Assembly: GCA_037893225.1 (NCBI GenBank)
Contig: JAZGUH010000326.1
Coordinates: forward strand, 2,542,001-2,606,000
DNA from: Hippasteria phrygiana
Taxonomy: Eukaryota > Echinodermata > Asteroidea > Valvatida > Goniasteridae
Reading direction: 5' to 3'
DNA: 64,000 nt
In this document: in pieces, positions 26,701 through 36,684 of the stretch
Layout of the letters: each line of letters begins with the position of its first letter
Position numbering within the stretch: the first letter of the stretch is position 1
The notes under the pieces: generated by a model
What the model was told of the DNA's origin: nothing
Seen by the model: only the letters and a program-made list of their open reading frames with translations
Database searches by the model: none
Program-made: the position numbers and the translations under genes

Positions 26701-29700
26701 GTCTTGACAGCCAGAAGCCGGATGTTGATCTCTCCTGAAGTTGATGGAAAAATAGAGTAAGCGTGTTAAGAATATTAAGATTAGTGTTAGAGTTAAGGGT
26801 TTTAGTGCAAGTGTTACAGTGCAAGTGTTACAGTGCAAGTGTTACAGTGCAAGTGTTACAGTGCAAGTGTTACAGTGCAAGTGTTACAGTGCAAGTGTTA
26901 CAGTGCAAGTGTTACAGTGCAAGTGTTACAGTGCAAGTGTTACAGTGCAAGTGTTACAGTGCAAGTGTTACAGTGATCGGGTTACAGTGCAAGTGTTACA
27001 GTGCAAGTGTTACAGTGCAAGTGCTAGTGATCGGGTTAGAATGTGAGAGTAAGAGAGAAGGAGAGTCAAAGGTAGAGAGAGTGTTAGACTTACTCATCTA
27101 CTAAACAGCCTAGGTCTATTGTGCTGATCTAGGCCTGCAAGCTGTCTATCTCACTAGGCCATTCCAGTTCTTTCCATGATGATCTTGGGTGGCCTCGAGG
27201 TCTTGACAGCCAGGAGCCGGAGGTTGATCTCTTCTGAAGTTGATCTCTTCTGAAGTTGATCTCTTCTGAAGTTGATCTCTTCTGAAGTTGATCTCTTCTG
27301 AAGTTGATCTCTTCTGAAGTTGATCTCTCCTGAAGTTGATGAAAAAATAGAGTAAGCAAGTTAGGAATATTAAAATTAGTGTTAGGGTTAAGGTTCGAGT
27401 TCAAGTGTTAGGGTTAAGGTTCGAGTTCAAGTGTTAGGGTTAAGGTTCGAGTTCAAGTGTTACAGTGCAAGTGTTACAGTGCAAGTGTTACAGTGCAAGT
27501 GTTACAGTGCAAGTGTTACAGTGCAAGTGTTACAGAGCAAGTGCTAGTGATCGGGTTAGAATGTCAGAGTAAGAGAGGAGAGTCAGAGGTAGAGATAGTG
27601 TTAGAATTACTCATCTACTAAACAGCGTAGGTCTGAGTTCAAGTGTTAGGGTTAAGGTTCGAGTGCGGGCATTGTCACACAAAGCAATTTTTACAAGCAA
27701 TTTGTGAACAGCGCTGCAGCCGAAAAGAAATGCTTGCAGAGCAATAAAGACATTTTTCTTCTGAAGAAAATTATGTGAAAATAGACATTTCTATATTTTC
27801 CTATGTGGAATTTGGTTGGACGTGATTGCATGTCCCTTAGAGTAGGTGCAAGTGTTACAGTGCAAGTGCTAGTGATCAGGTTAGAATGTGAGAGAAGGCG
27901 AGTCAAAGGTAGAGAGAGTGTTAGACTTACTCATATACTAAACAGCGTAGGTCTATTGTGCTGATCTAGGCCTGCAAGCTGTCTATCTCACTAGGCCATT
28001 CCAGTTCTGTCCATGATGATCTTGCGTGGCCTCGAGGTCTTGACAGCCAGGAGCCGGAGGTTGATCTCTTCTGAAGCTGATCTCTCCTGAAGTTGATGGA
28101 AAAATAGAGTAAGCAAGTTAGGAATATTAAAATTAGTGTTACAGTGCAAGTGTTACAGTGCAAGTGTTACAGTGCAAAGTTAAGGGTTAAGGTTCGAGTT
28201 CAAGTGTTAGGGTTAAGGTTCGAGTTCAAGTGTTAGGGTTAAGGTTCGAGTTCAAGTGTTAGGGTTAAGGTTCGAGTGCAAGTATTACAGTGCAAGTGTT
28301 ACAGTGCAAGTGTTACAGTGCAAGTGTTACAGTGCAAGTGTTACAGTGCAAGTGTTACAGTGCAAGTGCTAGTGATCGGGTTAGAATGTGAGAGTAAGAG
28401 AGGAGAGTTAGAGGTAGAGAGAGTGTAAGACTTACTCATCTACTAAACAGCGTAGGTCTATTGTGCTCATCTAAGCCTGTATGCTGTCTATCTCACTGGG
28501 CCATTCCAGTTCTGTCCATGATGATCTTGGGTGGCCTCGAGGTCTTGACAGCCAGAAGCCGGATGTTGATCTCTCCTGAAGTTGATGGAAAAATAGAGTA
28601 AGCGTGTTAAGAATATTAAGATTAGTGTTAAAGTTAAGGGTTTGAGTTCAAGTGTTAGGGTTAAGGTTCGAGTTCAAGTGTTAGGGTTAAGGTTCGAGTT
28701 CAAGTGTTAGGGTTAAGGTTCGAGTTCAAGTGTTAGGGTTAAGGTTCGAGTTCAAGTGTTACAGTGCAAGTGTTACAGTGCAAGTGTTACAGTGCAAGTG
28801 TTACAGTGCAAGTGTTACAGTGCAAGTGTTACAGTGCAAGTGTTACAGTGCAAGTGTTACAGAGCAAGTGCTAGTGATCGGGTTAGAATGTCAGAGTAAG
28901 AGAGGAGAGTCAGAGGTAGAGATAGTGTTAGAATTACTCATCTACTAAACAGCGTAGGTCTGAGTTCAAGTGTTAGGGTTAAGGTTCGAGTGCGGGCATT
29001 GTCACACAAAGCAATTTTTACAAGCAATTTGTGAACAACTAACAGCGCTGCAGCCGAAAAGAAATGCTTGCAGAGCAATAAAGACATTTTTCTTCTGAAG
29101 AAAATTATGTGAAAATAGACATTTCTATATTTTCCTATGTGGAATTTGGTTGGACGTGATTGCATGTCCCTTAGAGTGAGTGCAAGTGTTACAGTGCAAG
29201 TCCTAGTGATCGGGTTAGAATGTGAGAGAAGGAGAGTCAAAGGTAGAGAGAGTGTTAGACTTACTCATATACTAAACAGCGTAGGTCTATTGTGCTGATC
29301 TAGGCCTGCAAGCTGTCTATCTCACTAGGCCATTCCAGTTCTGTCCATGATGATCTTGGGTGGCCTCGAGGTCTTGACAGCCAGGAGCCGGAGGTTGATC
29401 TCTTCTGAAGCTGATTTCTCCTGAAGTTGATGGAAAAATAGAGTAAGCAAGTTAGGAATATTAAAATTAGTGTTACAGTGCAAGTGTTACAGTGCAAAGT
29501 TAAGGGTTAAGGTTCGAGTTCAAGTGTTAGGGTTAAGGTTCGAGTTCAAGTGTTAGGGTTAAGGTTCGAGTTCAAGTGTTAGGGTTAAGGTTCGAGTGCA
29601 AGTGTTACAGTGCAAGTGTTACAGTGCAAGTGTTACAGTGCAAGTGTTACAGTGCAAGTGTTACAGTGCAAGTGTTACAGTGCAAGTGTTACGGTGCAAG

Positions 29701-30010
29701 TGTTACGGTGCAAGTGTTACGGTGCAAGTGTTACAGTGCAAGTGTTACAGTGCAAGTGTTACAGTGCAAGTGTTACAGTGCAAGTGTTACAGAGCAAGTG
29801 CTAGTGATCGGGTTAGAATGTCAGAGTAAGAGAGGAGAGTCAGAGGTAGAGAGAGTGTTAGAATTACTCATCTACTAAACAGCGTAGGTCTGAGTTCAAG
29901 TGTTAGGGTTAAGGTTCGAGTGCGGGCATTGTCACACAAAGCAATTTTTACAAGCAATTTGTGAACAACTAACAGCGCTGCAGCCGAAAAGAAATGCTTG
30001 CAGAGCAATA
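16700..30010. repeat. 6656-bp tandem duplication within the composite satellite
   Basis: Landmarks from about 16.7 to 23.4 kb recur exactly 6656 bp downstream, from about 23.4 to 30.1 kb. Rare private variants are shared, such as GTTACAGAGCAAG at 17796 and 24452, GTGCATGTG near 18244 and 24900, and CCTGGAAGCTGTGTATC near 18001 and 24657. The offset does not drift over the whole length, so no 14-bp unit was gained or lost after duplication. The junction falls inside a spacer 2 copy near 23.3-23.5 kb. This indicates a very recent unequal exchange, or an assembly duplication. Confidence 0.85.
20568..20680. repeat. 16-bp tandem array (TTGATCTCTTCTGAAG)n
   Basis: About seven head-to-tail copies of TTGATCTCTTCTGAAG lie inside spacer 1. 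The last copy carries CTCCTGAAG. The same expansion occurs in the duplicate at about 27224-27336. Three-copy versions sit near 18093-18140 and 24749-24796. Elsewhere in the satellite the spacer has one or two copies, so this is a local secondary expansion carried along by the larger duplication. Confidence 0.85.
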
Positions 30011-33000
30011 AAGACATTTTTCTTCTGAAGAAAATTATGTGAAAATAGACATTTCTATATTTTCCTATGTGGAATTTGGTTGGACGTGATTGCATGTCCC
30101 TTAGAGTGAGTGCAAGTGTTACAGTGCAAGTCCTAGTGATCGGGTTAGAATGTGAGAGAAGGAGAGTCAAAGGTAGAGAGAGTGTTAGACTTACTCATAT
30201 ACTAAACAGCGTAGGTCTATTGTGCTGATCTAGGCCTGCAAGCTGTCTATCTCACTAGGCCATTCCAGTTCTGTCCATGATGATCTTGGGTGGCCTCGAG
30301 GTCTTGACAGCCAGGAGCCGGAGGTTGATCTCTTCTGAAGCTGATCTCTCCTGAAGTTGATGGAAAAATAGAGTAAGCAAGTTAGGAATATTAAAATTAG
30401 TGTTAAAGTTAAGGGTTTGAGTTCAAGTGTTAGGGTTAAGGTTCGAGTTCAAGTGTTAGGGTTAAGGTTCGAGTTCAAGTGTTAGGGTTAAGGTTCGAGT
30501 TCAAGTGTTCGGGTTAAGGTTCGAGTTCAAGTGTTAGGGTTAAGGTTCGAGTGCAAGTGTTACAGTGCAAGTGTTACAGTGCAAGTGTTACAGTGCAAGT
30601 GTTACAGTGCAAGGGTTACAGTGCAAGGGTTACAGTGCAAGGGTTACAGTGCAAGGGTTACAGTGCAAGGGTTACAGTGCAAGTGTTACAGTGCAAGTGT
30701 TACAGTGCAAGTGCTCGTGATCGGGTTAGAATGTGAGAGTAAGAGAGAAGCAGAGTCAAAGGTAGAGAGAGTGTTAGACTTACTCATCTACTAAACAGCG
30801 TAGGTCTATTGTGCTGATCTAGGCCTGCAAGCTGTCTATCTCACCAGGCCATTCCAGTTCTGTCCATGATGATCTTGGGTGGCCTCGAGGTCTTGACAGC
30901 CAGGAGCCGGAGGTTGATCTCTTCTGAAGTTGATCTCTCCTGAAGTTGATGGAAAAATAGAGTAAGCAAGTTAGGAATATTAAAATTAGTGTTAGGGTTA
31001 AGGTTCGAGTTCAAGTGTTAGGGTTAAGGTTCGAGTTCAAGTGTTAGGGTTAAGGTTCGAGTTCAAGTGTTAGGGTTAAGGTTCGAGTGCAAGTGTTACA
31101 GTGCAAGTGTTACAGTGCAAGTGTTACAGTGCAAGTGTTACCGTGCAAGTGTTACAGTGCAAGTGCTAGTGATCGGGTTAGAATGTGAGAGTAAGAGAGG
31201 AGAGTTAGAGGTAGAGAGAGTGTAAGACTTACTCATCTACTAAACAGCGTAGGTCTATTGTGCTCATCTAAGCCTGTATGCTGTCTATCTCACTGGGCCA
31301 TTCCAGTTATGTCCATGATGATCTTGGGTGGCCTCGAGGTCTTGACAGCCAGCAGCCGGATGTTGATCTCTCCTGAAGTTGATAGAAAAATAGAGTAAGC
31401 GTGTTAAGAATATTAAGATTAGTGTTAAAGTTAAGGGTTTGAGTTCAAGTGTTAGGGTTAAGGTTCGAGTTCAAGTGTTAGGGTTAATGTTCGAGTGCAA
31501 ATGTTTCAGTGCAAGTGTTACAGTGCAAGTGTTACAGTGCAAGTGTTACAGTGCAAGTGTTACAGTGCAAGTGTTACAGTGCAAGTGTTACAGTGCAAGT
31601 GTTACAGTGCAAGTGTTACAGTGCAAGTGTTACAGTGCAAGTGTTACAGTGCAAGTGTTACAGTGCAAGTGTTACAGTGCAAGTGTTACAGTGCAAGTGT
31701 TACAGTGCAAGTGTTACAGAGCAAGTGCTAGTTATCGGGTTAGAATGTCAGAGTAAGAGAGGAGAGTCAGAGGTAGAGAGAGTGTTAGAATTACTCATCT
31801 ACTAAACAGCGTAGGTCTGAGTTCAAGTGTTAGGGTTAAGGTTCGAGTGCGGGCATTGTCACACAAAGCAATTTTTAAAAGCAATTTGTGAACAACTAAC
31901 AGCGCTGCAGCCGAAAAGAAATGCTTGCAGAGCAATAAAGACATTTTTCTTCTGAAGAAAATTATGTGAAAATAGACATTTCTATATTTTCCTATGTGGA
32001 ATTTGGTTGGACGTGATTGCATGTCCCTTAGAGTGAGTGCAAGTGTTACAGTGCAAGTGCTAGTGATTGGGTTAGAATGTGAGAGAAGGAGAGTCAAAGG
32101 TAGAGAGAGTGTTAGACTTACTCATCTACTAAACAGCGTAGGTCTATTGTGCTGATCTAGGCCTGCAAGCTGTCTATCTCACTAGGCCATTCCAGTTCTG
32201 TCCATGATGATCTTGGGTGGCCTCGAGGTCTTGACAGCCAGGAGCCGGAGGTTGATCTCTTCTGAAGTTGATCTCTCCTGAAGTTGATGGAAAAATAGAG
32301 TAAGCAAGTTCGGAATATTAAAATTAGTGTTAAAGTTAAGGGTTTGAGTTCAAGTGTTAGGGTTAAGGTTCGAGTGCAAGTGTTACAGTGCAAGTGTTAC
32401 AGTGCAAGTGTTACAGTGCAAGTGTTACAGTGCAAGTGTTACAGTGCAAGTGTTACAGTGCAAGTGTTACAGTGCAAGTGTTACAGTGCAAGTGTTACAG
32501 TGCAAGTGTTACAGTGCAAGTGTTACAGTGCAAGTGTTACATTGCAAGTGCTAGTGATCGGGTTAAAATGTGAGAGTAAGAGAGAAGGAGAGTTAGAGGT
32601 AGAGAGAGTGTAAGACTTACTCATCTACTAAACAGCGTAGGTCTATTGTGCTCATCTAAGCCTGTATGCTGTCTATCTCACTGGGCCATTCCAGTTCTGT
32701 CCATGATGATCTTGGGTGGCCTCGAGGACTTGACAGCCAGGAGCCAGATGTTGATCTCTCCTGAAGTTGATGGAAAAATAAAGTAAGCGAGTTAGGAATA
32801 TTAAAATTAATGTTAGAGTTAAGGGTTTGAGTTCAAGTGTTACATTGCAAGTGTTAGGGTTAAGGTTCGAGTGCAAGTGTTACAGTGCAAGTGTTACAGA
32901 GCAAGTGCTAGTGATCGGGTTAAAATGTGAGAGTAAGAGAGGAGAGTCAGAGGTAGAGATAGTGTTAGAATTACTCATCTACTAAACAGCGTAGGTCTGA

Positions 33001-33884
33001 GTTCAAGTGTTAGGGTTAAGGTTCGAGTGCGGGCATTGTCACACAAAGCAATTTTTACAAGCAATTTGTGAACAACTAACAGCGCTGCAGCCGAAAAGAA
33101 ATGCTTGCAGAGCAATAAAGACATTTTTCTTCTGAAGAAAATTATGTGAAAATAGACATTTCTATATTTTCCTATGTGGAATTTGGTTGGACGTGGTTGC
33201 ATGTCCCTTAGAGTGAGTGCAAGTGTTACAGTGCAAGTGCTAGTGATCGGGTTAGAATGTGAGAGAAGGAGAGTCAAAGGTAGAGAGAGTGTTAGACTTA
33301 CTCATATACTAAACAGCGTAGGTCTATTGTGCTCATCTAAGCCTGTATGCTGTCTATCTCACTGGGCCATTCCAGTTCTGTCCATGATGATCTTGGGTGG
33401 CCTCGAGGACTTGACAGCCAGGAGCCAGATGTTGATCTCTCCTGAAGTTGATGAAAAAATAGAGTAAGCGAGTTCAGAATATTAAAATTAGTGTTAGGGT
33501 TAAGGTTCGAGTGCAAGTGTTACAGTGCAAGTGTTACAGTGCAAGTGTTACAGTGCAAGTGTTACAGTGCAAGTGTTACAGTGCAAGTGCTAGTGATCGG
33601 GTTAGAATGTGAGAGTAAGAGAGAAGGAGAGTCAGAGGTAGAGAGAGTGTTAGACTTACTCATCTACTAAACAGCGTAGGTCTATTGTGCTGATCTAGGC
33701 CTGCAAGCTGTCTATCTCACTAGGCCATTCCAGTTCTGTCCATGATGATCTTGGGTGGCCTCGAGGTCTTGACAGCCAGGAGCCGGAAGTTGATCTCTTC
33801 TGAAGTTGATCTCTCCTGAAGTTGATGGAAAAATAGAATATTAAAATTAGTGTTAAAGTTAAAGGTTTGAGTTCAAGTTTAGGG

Positions 33885-34784
33885 TTAAGGTTCGAGGGCA
33901 AGTGTTAGAGTTAAGGCATTGTCACACAAAGCAATTTTTACAAGCAATTTGTGAACAACTAACAGCGCTGCAGCCGAAAAGAAATGCTTCCAGAGCAATA
34001 AAGACATTTTTCTTCTGAAGAAAATTATGTGAGCATTTTTTTTCTCTATATTTTTCTTTGTTTTCCTATTTTCCTCAAAATCATCCCCATATAACAAGAC
34101 ATCTATTTTCAAAAGTTGTCTATTGATGTTCTTTTGTTTCCAATATGATCCATCACGATAATAATCTAGTATGCCTTCCTCAGCAACCTGTGTCTGTTCC
34201 TGAATTATGCTTCTCATACATCCTGGCCGACTGAGAAACAATTTCAGATTTTCTTCTAATGGGATATACTGAAAGGTTTCTTTCACCCTTTTCTGTTCTG
34301 TTCTTCCAATAGTTTTGTTTAGGATGGCCTTAAATTTATGACCTAGGATTATCTCTTGTGGCTTAACAAGTGCACATTCTGTGAGACAATGCTGAGTTCG
34401 TTGGTATTCAGTGGATAGGTTAAATGATTCAAAGGGATCCTTAACCACATTTAATAACGTCTGAAAATCATGCACTTTTTCTTCTGAAGGGGTGACTGCA
34501 TTTGACAAATCCTCAACAATAGGAATAGATGTTTCCTCAACAGCTCCTACTAATTTACCTAGCAGCTCCCTGGTCTCAGTAATTATCTTGTGCACAGTTG
34601 ATGATGGTAACAAGGAGTTCTTTAAAGCATTGACAAATTCTGTTGAGTCATCTTTTACTTGATGAACCAGCTGCTCTATGGGTCTAGGAATGTCTGTTTC
34701 ATCATATTCATCATCAACAATTCTTCTGCTGGATCTATAGGGTCTTGATCTCCGGCAACTTGGGGTTCTGCAGGGAAAGCACAA
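33885..34784 (-). pseudogene. Remnant of an uncharacterised multicopy gene, 3' end replaced by satellite
   Basis: An open frame of about 299 codons reads leftward. Its middle is ordinary-looking coding sequence of about 240 residues, with acidic, leucine-rich and charged segments and a short motif DGSYW followed by LLYGDDFE. From memory, such motifs occur in a widespread, often multicopy family of animal proteins of unknown function that pair with C2H2 fingers; I could not verify this. The last 50 or so codons (left of about 34030) are not gene sequence but satellite spacer 2. The frame overlaps the zinc-finger frame at 34676-34784 in a different phase, so an intron or frameshift lies between them. 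I read it as a truncated gene. Confidence 0.5.
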
Positions 34785-34990
34785 GGAGCATTGCGAACTT
34801 GATGATCATTATGATCACGCTCCAAATGTCTCTTGTAGCTATAGCCACTGTAATAAATATTTGTACACGTTGATTGACCACAAACGAATTTTGTTTTAGT
34901 TTTAGTTGTTATTTCGTGCAATTTTAAGTGCTTCCACAGCAGCTTTGTAGTGTTGAATGCTTGTAGGCACTTAAAACATGTGTACACCAT
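34676..34990 (-). CDS. N-terminal two-finger C2H2 zinc-finger fragment
   Basis: The frame encodes 104 residues starting at ATG 34990. Residues about 4-25 form a C2H2 finger (YTCFKC, then HLKLH). Residues about 36-61 form a second, divergent one (FVCGQSTC, then HLERDH). After about residue 65 the sequence turns acidic and low in complexity. There it overlaps, in another phase, the frame at 33885-34784, so the pair probably belonged to one protein separated by an intron or a frameshift. It would be a nucleic-acid-binding N-terminus. Whether it is expressed cannot be judged. Confidence 0.5.
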   Translation of the reverse strand: MVYTCFKCLQAFNTTKLLWKHLKLHEITTKTKTKFVCGQSTCTNIYYSGYSYKRHLERDHNDHQVRNAPCAFPAEPQVAGDQDPIDPAEELLMMNMMKQTFLDP

Positions 34991-35013
34991 ATTGAATTCT
35001 ATATGTGACTTAC

Positions 35014-35132
35014 ACTTGCAGCATGCTCATCAAAGCACTTACAAAACTTCAAGCGCTTGCCCGTGTTGGGAATCAGAGTTTTCATAGCATCTGCATCCAA
35101 CAGCTCAAAGGCATCTTCATCAATACCATTAT
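35014..35132 (-). other. Putative internal exon with the end of a SAM-like domain
   Basis: On the minus strand a pyrimidine-rich run followed by CCAACAG ends at 35133 (acceptor), and GTAAGT lies at 35013-35008 (donor). The 119 bases between are open in one frame. They encode GIDEDAFELLDADAMKTLIP followed by a G-x-R-L-K-F tail, which matches the C-terminal helices of SAM domains (a short acidic helix, then hydrophobic LL, then a basic helix). SAM domains mediate protein oligomerisation. The donor lies only about 18 bases before the ATG of the zinc-finger frame, so the two are probably not consecutive exons of one mRNA. It may be a lone exon or a fragment. Confidence 0.45.
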
Positions 35133-36243
35133 CTGTTGGCAAAAATAGGAAAAAAATTGACTGAAATTGAAATTAGAAATACATATGCTACTTCTTTTCT
35201 GCAATAGCTTTTAGAATTGAGGATGCAATGGTTAGTTTACACATTTTGTTTTTCCGAATGGAAGCCCCAGTTATAACAAAATGTGTCAACAAAATTTGAC
35301 CTTGTGTCTTAGGGCACATGGGGGAATTTTCCCCCAAACAAGATCAACAGGGAAAAATTTAGGTAAAAGAAAACAACAGACACTTAAAGTCAATATTTAA
35401 ATGTACATTGAATGTAAACTTCAGACTGGAAACCCTCAGAATTGGCCCTAAAATGTGGCTGTATGTTATCATAAATACAGATATGAATAGTTTTGAACAA
35501 GGCCCCCCAGCGTCAAGCGATGCCCCGCCCCCACTCCTTTTCATGTTGCCCCCCCCCCCCCCCCCCCCCCCAAAGGAAAATAAAAAATAATTTCTGAGCC
35601 CCTCTCTTGCCCCACAGAAATTGTTAATGTGGTGGCGCTGCCATTGAAAGTCTGGACACCATCTTTCTATGGGGGCGCCCTTCAAAACGGACAATATCTG
35701 ACAACAGATGGTGCTCTTTACGGTAGCACAATTAATGGATGTTCTGTGACATTCAAAACAGGGCAACAAAAAAACAGGGCAAACAAGGTGATTGGGGAGC
35801 AACAACTGTTTTCGGGACTTGAGAATTTTTAACGTGACAAATCTTTGTCTGGTTCCATGCATTCATTGTCATTGTGACTTCATATTCAGAGATGGGAATA
35901 TCAGATATATCCCATAGAAAATTAAATCATCCAAGTTTCAAAACAACAATTTTATATCTAATAGGCCTAGTCAATTTCTGTGCACATGTGCGTGAGGGCG
36001 TTATACGATCTGCCGGCTTAAGAACGAACAAAATCCGAGACCGCGGTTCACATACGGCTAAATAAAGACTTTGTTAAAAACCGTCCAATGCCGACATTAA
36101 GAATAATGCAGTGGCTATTGTTACGGCAGCGGTATTGTCGTGTTCCTTGACCTGACAATATTCAGCGTCAGGATGCTTGGCTCTTAGAGCCAAACTATCA
36201 ACCAACTGGTTCTCAGACTTTGTTTCCCTTTAAAAATATTCTT
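35133..36243. other. No gene recognised; 23-bp poly-C tract at 35549-35571
   Basis: The stretch shows no convincing coding sequence or RNA gene in either strand. The only distinctive element is an uninterrupted run of 23 C at 35549-35571, preceded by C-rich sequence. Small open frames crossing the run are low-complexity products of the homopolymer. Confidence 0.6.
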
Positions 36244-36500
36244 CCAAGCCGAGGAGGAAAGAATTCCATATCTGGACATCGGATGTTGTTATGCTGTTAT
36301 GCTGAGGAGATCCCAGCTTTAAAACAATATTGTGAATTGACACTTACCCCCGGTACATTTTGGGTTGGAACACACCGTTTAGGAATGACAAATCTTCCTA
36401 GACGAATATTCTTTTTGTCGAATTGTCGTGGCCCAGAACTGTTTTTTACACTGGAACTGGGATGATGTCCAGATATGGAATTCTTTCTGAAACGAGGCCT
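36244..36500. mobile_element. Small inverted-repeat element, about 257 bp
   Basis: The left arm (36244-36280) and right arm (36464-36500) are inverted copies. The shared core is AAAGAATTCCATATCTGGAC, and the outer part (CCAAGCCGAGG against GGCCTCGTTTC) is more diverged. The interior is about 185 bp and non-coding. The size fits a MITE or foldback remnant; no target duplication was clear. Confidence 0.5.
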
Positions 36501-36684
36501 ATTCCTTTTTTAAGAATTTTTTTTTTGAAAAGAAAAAAAAATCACCCAACGGGGTTTCTTTAAGGGACGTCATAGACAAATGTTAGATGTGCAATGGTGT
36601 TTTTTGCAATGCAGTTGAAAATCGTATTATAGTCGGCTGCCGTAAGGATAGCCACTCACTGACCATGCTAACGAACGTAAGCAC

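Larger units (their letters stand above)
10843..34030. repeat. Composite satellite: 14-bp arrays with two conserved spacers
   Basis: Blocks of a 14-bp unit (GTGCAAGTGTTACA) of variable copy number alternate with spacers. Spacer 1 is about 240-300 bp and runs from TAGTGATCGGGTTAGAATG to GAATATTAAAATTAGTGTT. Spacer 2 is about 190 bp. The longest 14-bp blocks are near 11935-12115, 12830-13027, 15745-15925, 20150-20300, 22941-23143, 26806-26970, 29597-29799, 31500-31724 and 32376-32550. Some blocks carry spreading variants, such as ACGGTGC near 23040 and AAGGGTTACAG near 30612-30680. Periodic Cys/Ser/Val-rich frames in these blocks are artefacts of the 14-bp repeat. Confidence 0.95.

Noticed and set aside
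10920..33600. Cys/Ser/Val-rich frames and short minus-strand frames in the composite satellite
   Set aside because: They translate the 14-bp unit in three phases or the homogenised spacers; the similarity between copies is DNA-level repeat identity.
35359..35862. Glycine-rich minus-strand frame of 167 codons
   Set aside because: It crosses the poly-C tract and is otherwise without features; its length comes from the homopolymer.
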